NCBI RefSeq assembly: GCF_041260155.1
Contig: NC_091941.1
Coordinates: 37,272,747 to 37,336,746 of the forward strand
Direction of reading: 5' to 3'
Origin: Ptychodera flava
Taxonomy: Eukaryota > Hemichordata > Enteropneusta > Ptychoderidae
DNA: 64,000 nt
Part shown: positions 57,567 through 64,000 of the stretch, piece after piece
Layout of the letters: the number at the start of each line of letters is the position of its first letter
How positions within the stretch are numbered: position 1 is the first letter of the stretch
Made by a program: the position numbers and the translations under genes
Notes under the pieces: model-generated
What the model was told of the DNA's origin: nothing
The model's database searches: none
Seen by the model: the letters and a program-made list of their open reading frames with translations, nothing else

Positions 57567-58358
57567 GCATGTAATGTTTTGAGCACACAGTTCTATACCA
57601 GTATGAGTTTTAAATTTTCACTTCATAGGTACAGATCATCAAGAATTTAACTGACATCCATTTTCCACTTGAGAATATTTTAACTTTAAAAATAAATGTT
57701 CAATAATGCTGGTAATACATTTGTTTGGCCTTTCTGTGACTAAATGTGTTTTGCTGTTATTAAAATAAACACTTTGAAATAAAAGTTTTATGCATAATAG
57801 GAGAGAAAAGAAGTGCCATGAAACCAACCTTCCCACAATAAACACTTCTGTTTGATAAATAACCTGCATTTGATATGGAATCAACACAGTCACTAATAGT
57901 GTTATCAAGATGTCAATAAATGAATGCATTGACACAATAGCATAAAGAGGAGTAGAATTCCATACATTTGTTCCTGTTTCTTAATAACTTCATTGTGATT
58001 ATCAGTAATTAGAGATTAGAAATGTTATACATAAGGCACTTCAGAAAAAAGTTTTCTCCATGAAAATGAGTGTTGCAAGGAATTGGACAGGGAGTCAACT
58101 ACTTGTTTGTTGTGGCTGAAGCTACACTCTATCCAAGAATGGAAAGATAGGGGAACTTCCTAATTTTTATAAAGTACTTGAGCACTTTTGTACTGTGCAT
58201 ACTAATTATGTTTGAGAACTTCACAATTTAATTCATTACCATAATCATTACTTTTTTCCAAAATTAATCAAAAGTTCTGCAGCACATATATTTAATCTTT
58301 GAAAAAAATATTTTTACCACAATAAAATTTAAGTTTTTAAGTTTAATCCTGATTCAAA
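57567..58358 (-). other. Probable 3' UTR/flank of MCFD2
   Basis: AT-rich sequence downstream of the MCFD2 stop on the minus strand. No protein feature, and the polyadenylation site is not clear. Confidence 0.4.
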
Positions 58359-58650
58359 TTAGTTTGTTGACAGAACAAACTCTGGAAAGTCAATGTAGCC
58401 ATCTTTATTGGCATCATCTTCTTCTAAGATTGTATCAATCATTTCAGCCATATCTTTTTCTGTCATTTGTTCTGCTTCATGGCCTTCGTCTTCTTCATGG
58501 TAATGCGTCATGGCAGCGACCAACTCAATACCGTCAAGTTTGTTGTTGTTGTCATAGTCATGTACTTTGAAATAATGGAATTGCAGTTCTTGCTCTGTCA
58601 TTTCACTCTCTGGTTTGTTGATCTGGCCTTCCAGGTGATCTAAAATATGC
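58359..58650 (-). CDS. mcfd2: MCFD2 homologue, exon with two EF-hands
   Basis: Last coding exon of MCFD2, the soluble EF-hand partner of the lectin LMAN1/ERGIC-53; the pair carries selected glycoproteins from ER to Golgi. The acceptor TTTGTACAG precedes base 58650. The exon starts in phase 2, completing a Gln codon, and gives HILDHLEGQINKPESEMT, matching human HIMEHLEGVINKPEAEMS. EF-hand 1 loop is DYDNNNKLDGIE and EF-hand 2 loop is DANKDGYIDFPE; both keep the Ca2+-binding Asp/Asn and the final Glu. The acidic linker HEEDEGHEAEQM is shorter on homology than the hands. TAA at 58359-58361. With exon 59067-59218 the protein is 147 aa; human MCFD2 is 146. Confidence 0.94.
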
Positions 58651-59066
58651 CTGTACAAAGGATTTTGCAAAGAGTGATTCAAACCAACCCATCCATTGAC
58701 TTGCACCTAAAACTCTAGAGTAGATCAACTACCTTCTATTTCCAATACAATAATTTGTGAAATTTGAAGTGTTCCGCATGGAAAATGATTTGTCTACCTT
58801 TAATTCACAACCAGGGAACTTTTTGTTCAAGTTCATATTTTCTACAACAATATCAGCTCTAAATTTTTTCACTTCATGTACACAGCAGACCTTAAATTTT
58901 GATAAAGTAAATTTCTCGAGCTGACATTTACTTGCAAAAATATTGATGGAGATGTGTTATATTTCACACTACTTCAGAATAATTAGCCCCCTTCAGCTAA
59001 TTTTGTTATATCAATACATACCAGACCAAAAACAAAGTCAAAGTGGTAAAGTGAAAACGCACTCAC
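58651..59066 (-). other. MCFD2 intron between coding exons
   Basis: 416 bp. On the minus strand it starts GTGAGTGCG and ends TTTGTACAG; phase 2. Confidence 0.85.
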
Positions 59067-59218
59067 TGCTGGTCATGAATCTTTGTTTTGTCCTTCAATG
59101 GTTTCATTCTTTGATCTGCGTGGGCTTTGCCTTCATGCATATGTGCATCTTGAGAAGTACAGATTGTAACACAGCACAGAAGTACAAGAAACGAACACGT
59201 CTGTTGAAATATATCCAT
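59067..59218 (-). CDS. mcfd2: MCFD2 homologue, first coding exon with signal peptide
   Basis: Begins ATG at 59218 and ends CA|GTGAGT at 59067/59066. MDIFQQTCSFLVLLCCVTIC is a classic signal peptide with likely cleavage near TSQ|DA, so the protein enters the ER lumen. A short His/Lys-rich segment follows, then DKTKIHDQ, which matches the human KNTVHDQ just before the EF-hand exon. The split Gln codon joins exactly to the next exon. Immediately upstream, TTTTCGTTTCAG at 59229-59240 (minus strand) is a good acceptor, so the 5' UTR probably begins in another exon. No broken codon or missing motif. Confidence 0.9.
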
Positions 59219-59228
59219 TTTAGGTTTT

Positions 59229-60691
59229 CTGAAACGAAAAAATATATAAAATATATTTCTGATGTATTGTGTTAAATAGCTGACCACTTTCTGTAGTGTT
59301 TTAGAAATGAAGCACATGGATTTAGGATGGAGAGAATTATTATATGTGGGTTACAATTGGAACTAAAATACCATAAGCTTATGTACCATATTTAATCCTT
59401 TATGGTAAAATCAATCAACAAATCAGGTTGATCAAAGGAAGGGAATACATGCAAGATGTTTGACACATGATACTGACAAGAACTGTGTTTGATGTAAATG
59501 ACAGTGCAGTGAAGTTTGATTTGAAATTAGAATGTACTATAGCACTGTTCATGGTTACAGATTTGTAACTAAATATAGCTGTACAAACGATATCGGACAC
59601 TGCCACTTGAAATGCTGACAAATTTTATCATTCAATGTAAAATGCATGGCTGTTTTTTTGCAGCTTGTACTCTGAGTTGTGAATATATCTTTTAGTATTC
59701 ATTGGTACACTAGCAGTCGCCTACTAAGATGTATTTTCGTCATTCTTGTATGCGTAATTTTCAAAAGCATTATCTCAAAATGCAGACAAATATTTGTTTT
59801 TGCATATTAATGAACGAACAATGACGTCAACTGTGAACAGCCCTACTGAACATTATTCCAGATGATTGATAGACGACTTTCACAATTTGAGTGCAGTCAA
59901 TGGCTGTTGTAATACATTAATAATAATAGGTAACACCGTTTGTGGTGAGATTTGGAAAAATGGGTAAATGTACAATTTCTGTTGTCCTGTGATGAAATTT
60001 CATTTAAAGCCCCTAATAAAACATTGTATGATTATAATATTAGTGCAAAATGAGACTGCAACATTTGAGAACCTATCAAAGATAAACTGTAAAAGTAAGA
60101 GAATGCAAGTTAATCAACCCACAATGTCATTATTGATGTGGTTCATTTTGTGATGGCATTGTTATTCACACAAGATTGATTATTTGATACAAGATCTCCA
60201 AATCCAAAGATTTATATACTATGCAGGGATTGCTGTTGTCCGATTTGTATACCAATGATCATGGGTGCCTTGAACAGCCTAGGATGTCAGGGAGCTTTTG
60301 CTAGAAAGTTATCATTCATTCTCAGATATCTGCTTTAATTGCTAAATTTTGCCCCCAAAACATGACAGATTTCTTCTGCTAAGAAACAAATCTGAACTTT
60401 GACATGATTTTTGGTGTGCTGATGAAATTCTCATCCCATCTGAAAGATGAATATAAAATTTGACCTTTTCGGTATGTGAAAAGCCAGTTGCATGATAAGA
60501 CTACGACGACCAGTGGTACTTCCGCAATCGCTCCATATGTTGGTATTACATTGACTTTTACATGTAACCACTTCGTTCACAATAATTCTGATACTCATTA
60601 AAATGAAATAAATAGTTGATAAAGGCAAACTTCTTCTTCTGATGACTGTTCATCCTCTCTACTTTTCACTGGCCTCCCTGAATGTACTTAC
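59229..60691 (-). other. Probable 5' UTR intron of MCFD2
   Basis: Bounded on the minus strand by CCG|GTAAGTAC (donor at 60691) and CGTTTCAG (acceptor at 59229). No other gene inside. The donor assignment is inference from splice consensus only. Confidence 0.4.
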
Positions 60692-60900
60692 CGGTGTGTT
60701 TTGTAGTCTTTGAAAAGATGAGCTGGCACAACACTATCAAGGCTCCCTAACTCCTCCAATAAATTATCGTTGAACGCAATCACAATGTATGCGGTTGCTG
60801 TTTTTTGCCTTGCTAGTGATCGCATCAGCACTTTAAGTCTTTTGCCACAGTATGTGTAATACGAAACATTCTTTTACACCATACATTTTCATGTGAGGTG
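60692..60900 (-). other. Candidate non-coding first exon/promoter area of MCFD2
   Basis: Sequence upstream of the GTAAGT donor at 60691. No TATA box is evident and the transcription start is not determinable from sequence. Confidence 0.25.
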
Positions 60901-61204
60901 TGAATTTGAGTTTGCAGTTAGTTCGTCAGTCCTACAAATAAGGAACTTAGAGGGTATCAAGAGTAATGTCAATACTAACAACCAAATTAGGTTGAGAGGT
61001 CATGCTCCGTACGCAACATGTGTTTTGCAGACTACAAATACAATGCGAAATGTGTATGCGTCCACCTCGTATGGGAATGTAACTTAAAAGCTTGCTCACG
61101 TAAATTAACTTCGAAGATACGGAAATGTCAGGAGACGAAGTAGGTACCGTACAGTACATGGTGGTGCAAAGTACAAGTTGTAGCATAGCTGTTCTCGCTA
61201 CTAG

Positions 61205-61240
61205 CTGCAGTACAGTAGCTCGAGGTTTTGCCTAGGTATT
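61205..61240 (+). repeat. 36-bp inverted repeat, left copy
   Basis: CTGCAGTACAGTAGCTCGAG plus GTTTTGCCTAGGTATT. It is the reverse complement of 63350-63385 with one mismatch, and abuts the truncated start of the LINE. Confidence 0.9.
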
Positions 61241-63322
61241 ACAAACAAGTATCTGAGCAATATTGATATAAACAGGGATGCTTTTACCTGTCATAACCCG
61301 CATTGTAAAGACCCTGTTCATATTTCGTCTATTGCTAAACTTTATGATGATATTGAGCATGCTTTATTTTTGGCTTCATCACACTCCATCTCCAGTAAGT
61401 CTTATTCTAAATGCAGAGAGAAATCTATCCCTGGTTGGAATCAGCATGTTAAAGAATATCATTCCATTGCCCGCGACGCCTTCCTTTTGTGGAGAGAAAG
61501 TGGCAGCCCTCGGTACGGTCCAATTTTCGATCTTATGAGAAAGACTCGTGCTAAGTTCAAATTTATGTTTAAAATGTGCAGAGATAACGAGTCCAGGATG
61601 AGAGCGGATGCTCTGGCTGACAATCTTTCAACCAAAAATGTTAAGCAATTTTGGAAAAATGCCAGTAGCAAAAATAAGTCTGCACCTTTGTCTTCTTCTA
61701 TTGGAGGTTGCAACGGGCATACTGATATAGCGAATATGTGGCGTGATCATTTTGCAGAGTTACTATCGTCTGTTTCAAACTGTAGTAATGAATCCTATGT
61801 AAAAGATACTTTTTCTATAACTACTTTTGATGATGAAATGATTACTTCTCCAACTGCCATCAGTGAGTGTATTTCTAGGCTAGCAAGTGGCAAAGCTTCT
61901 GGACCCGATGGTTTAGTGGCGGAGCATCTGAAATATGCACATCGTCGTCTCAATGTTCTCCTTTCTATCTTGTTCACTGCCTCACATGTTCATGGGTATT
62001 TACCTTCCCGTATGCTTGATACCACTTTGATCCCTCTTGTTAAAAACAAAAATGGCGATGTGACTGACCCTAGTAATTATCGTCCAATTGCCATCGCTAC
62101 AGTTATTTCCAAGGTGTATGAAATTTTGATTCTTAACAAATGTGACAGGTTGCTTGATACCTCTGATCACCAATTCGGTTCAAAGAAAATCACTCAACTG
62201 ACATGTGTGTTTTCCTCTTGAAAGAAATTGTTGATTTTTACAATCGGCACAATAGCCCTGTGTTTCTTTGCTTTTTAGACGCCACTAAGGCGTTCGATAG
62301 AGTGAACCACTGGACATTATTTCGAAAATTAATTGATAGAGGGTTACCTGTTTTCATAGTTAGAATTTTAACTTATTGGTACAGACATCAAGAATTTCGT
62401 GTTAAATGGGGGTCTGTTTTATCAGAACGTTTCCCTGTTCACAATGGTGTTAGACAGGGTGGTATTCTATCTCCCCGTCTCTTTTCTGTATACATTGATA
62501 ACCTGAGTAATTTGCTCATCAATACAAAAGTTGGTTGCCACGTTGGTGGTATGTGCATTAACCATCTGTTATATGCTGACGATATTGTTTTGATTTGTCC
62601 AACTGTTAAAGGTCTCAATAGCCTTTTGAAAACGTGTTCTAGTTATGCTGTTATTCACGATATTATTTTTAATCCGAAAAAATCGAAGTGCCTTGCCGTT
62701 ATTCCAGATCGACTTAAAATTGTCCATATCCCCAGTGTTTACCTTAATGATACCATTTTGTCTTTTGTTGATAAGCATTTCATACCTTGGAGTAATTTTG
62801 AATTGTATGGGTAACGATATTGACGACATGAAGCGTCAGATGAGGTCGTTTTATATCAATGCCAATTCTCTTGTTCGTCAGTTTTCGAACTGTTCCTATT
62901 CAGTCAAAATAACTTTGTTTCAAGCATATTGTACTATGTATTGTTCGCATTTATGGCGTCTTTTCACAAAAAAGTGCATAAATGATGTCCGAGTTGCATA
63001 CAACAACGTTTTCAGAATCCTGTTACGGGTTGACCGAAAATTGAGTATAACGGATACTTTTGTATATAATAATATCTTGACCTTTGAAAGCAAGCAACGC
63101 ACCTTGCGTTCCAGGTTTTATTTAAGATTGGAAAAAAGTGAAAATCCATTAATTGCTGCTGCGTTGTCTATGTATGTGCGTCTTAATAGTGCTTTTTGGA
63201 AAATATTGTACAGAGATTGCTTTTAAATTGTCGCTCTGTTGGTTTGTTTTAGTCCCTCTTTTTTAGTCTTTTTAGTGTGTCATATGAGCTGGTTCTCGAA
63301 ATAAAGTTTATTATTATTATAT
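61241..63322 (+). mobile_element. 5'-truncated LINE with reverse transcriptase
   Basis: A + strand non-LTR retrotransposon, truncated before the RT domain. The 3' tail is CTCGAAATAAAGTTTATTAT with short ATT repeats (63297-63322), shared with the copy at 57.5 kb. It lies between inverted 36-bp repeats. The coding remains are listed separately. Confidence 0.9.
61246..63226 (+). pseudogene. LINE ORF2 remains (RT)
   Basis: One long frame (61246-62221) covers the pre-RT linker (CREKSIPGWNQHVKEYHSIA, WRESGSPRYGPIF) and the RT start (SGKASGPDGLVAEHLKYA, TLIPLVKNKNGDVTDPSNYR, PIAIATVISKVYE). A frameshift near 62190 leads to LLKEIVDFYNR, FLDATKAFDRVNHWTLFRKL, HNGVRQGGILSPRLFSVYID and catalytic YADDIVLI (62572-62595). 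Another near 62785 leads to YLGVILNCMGNDIDD and KCINDVRVAYNN, with the stop at 63224-63226. RT catalytic residues are intact but two frame changes and the 5' truncation make it inactive. No endonuclease domain. The C-terminus lacks an obvious zinc knuckle, unlike the elements at 10.6 and 41 kb. Confidence 0.88.
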
Positions 63323-63353
63323 TATTTGGGTCGTTTGCCGTCCGACCCAAATA
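63323..63353. repeat. 11-bp stem-loop after LINE tail
   Basis: TATTTGGGTCG (63323-63333) pairs with CGACCCAAATA (63343-63353) across a 9-nt loop. It overlaps the right 36-bp inverted repeat. Confidence 0.85.
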
Positions 63354-63385
63354 CCCAGGCAAAACCTCGAGCTACTGTACTGCAG
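63350..63385 (-). repeat. 36-bp inverted repeat, right copy
   Basis: AATACCCAGGCAAAACCTCG plus AGCTACTGTACTGCAG; inverted partner of 61205-61240. Confidence 0.9.
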
Positions 63386-63480
63386 CTACTTCGCTACAGG
63401 CGCAGAGTCTTGCGCCTCATGATCACAGGCGCCGGTTAGCTGCAAAATTGTAGCTCTACTACGGTGAGGCGGTCGGTGAA

Positions 63481-64000
63481 TTTTGGTTTTTGCGACATCG
63501 CTCACCAGTAGAGCTACAATGCCGAAGGCCCTGTAGCATACAAAATAAGCGCGCCACACATGGCGCGGCATTTTCATGTAAAATCCCACGTATTTACTGC
63601 ATGTGGTCGATCGTACCGATTTATCACTACTGAAGACTAAACACTATACTACACTAACCTTGTCGTTTATGGGTTTTGGTATTAACACAGACACGTCGAT
63701 CGCGTTCCATAAACATTGAGCGTGTTTCTGGGAGCCGCCATTACCGGAAGTTGGTAATGGCGGCTCCAAGAAATGTTTTTGGAATGCGATCGACGTATTT
63801 GAACAAATACCAAACCCCATACACGACAAGGTTAGTGTAGTATAGTGTTTAATCTTCAGTAGTGATAAATCAGTATGACCAAATGCAGTAGATATATGGG
63901 ATTTTACATCAAAATGCCGTGCCATGTGCAGCGTGCTTGTATGCTTCAGGGCCTTCGGCATTGTAGCTCTACTGGTGAGCGAGGTCGCAAAAACCAAAAC
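63481..64000. mobile_element. Large palindrome/foldback element, cut by window end
   Basis: Arms 63481-63745 and 63753-63999 are inverted copies with small indels. Shared blocks include TTTTGGTTTTTGCGAC, CAGTAGAGCTACAATGCCGA and ACTATACTACACTAACCTTG. The centre is a perfect 15-bp hairpin, GGAGCCGCCATTACC (63731-63745) and GGTAATGGCGGCTCC (63753-63767). A smaller hairpin using the same TTGTAGCTCTACT motif precedes it (63449-63525), and AGGCGCA-GAGTCT-TGCGCCT lies at 63398-63417. Non-coding. The right terminus lies outside the window. Confidence 0.85.

Noticed and set aside
57377..57586. Lys-rich frame (poly-Lys)
   Set aside because: Reverse reading of the 53-T tract in the LINE 3' UTR.
1..64000. 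tRNA, rRNA or snRNA genes
   Set aside because: I looked for B-box-like GGTTCRA motifs and cloverleaf arms and for rRNA or snRNA landmarks; none was convincing. tRNAscan-SE and Infernal would settle this.

Overview
The window is animal nuclear DNA. It has spliced genes with GT-AG introns, AT-rich non-coding DNA, long microsatellites, non-LTR and LTR retrotransposons and many short inverted-repeat elements. No prokaryotic operon, CRISPR array, rRNA or convincing tRNA was seen. A neurexin, an MCFD2 homologue, a divergent class A GPCR and a Gmr1-like Ty3/gypsy element together suggest a marine invertebrate, perhaps a deuterostome such as a hemichordate or lancelet. The phylum cannot be fixed from the sequence alone.

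Three cellular genes are supported. (1) The 3' end of a neurexin gene lies on the + strand, with exons at 1016-1120, 2232-2346 and 3219-4114. They encode the stalk, transmembrane helix and a tail ending in a PDZ ligand. The rest of the gene lies upstream of the window. (2) A one-exon class A GPCR lies on the - strand at 16605-17660, with ETY in place of DRY. (3) A complete two-coding-exon MCFD2 gene (EF-hand cargo receptor partner) lies on the - strand, with exons 59067-59218 and 58359-58650. The three genes are not functionally linked here; the space between them is mostly repeats.

Repeats, left to right: a possible SINE core (about 7.0 kb); a decayed LINE scrap (8.4-8.9 kb); a larger decayed LINE (10.6-13.1 kb); foldback or MITE-like elements near 15.8, 20.1, 21.2, 27.4 and 31.0 kb; a 4.1-kb array of a 44-bp satellite with higher-order duplications (22.08-26.19 kb); degenerate ~150-bp tandem units (31.9-32.9 kb); a full-length LTR retrotransposon (32894-39008) with integrase ahead of reverse transcriptase; LINE 3' ends near 41, 57 and 63 kb; a 4.76-kb giant palindrome (47316-52074) bounded by a 9-bp direct repeat and carrying a small ORF and a nested MITE; and a palindrome that runs to the right edge (63481-64000).

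The most unusual items are the giant palindromic element with its spacer ORF, the copia-like pol order plus SCAN-like Gag and tRNA-Pro primer site of the LTR element, the neurexin with two acidic cysteine-loop/Ser-Gly modules, and the layered higher-order structure of the 44-bp satellite. All boundaries and similarities were read by eye, without database searches.
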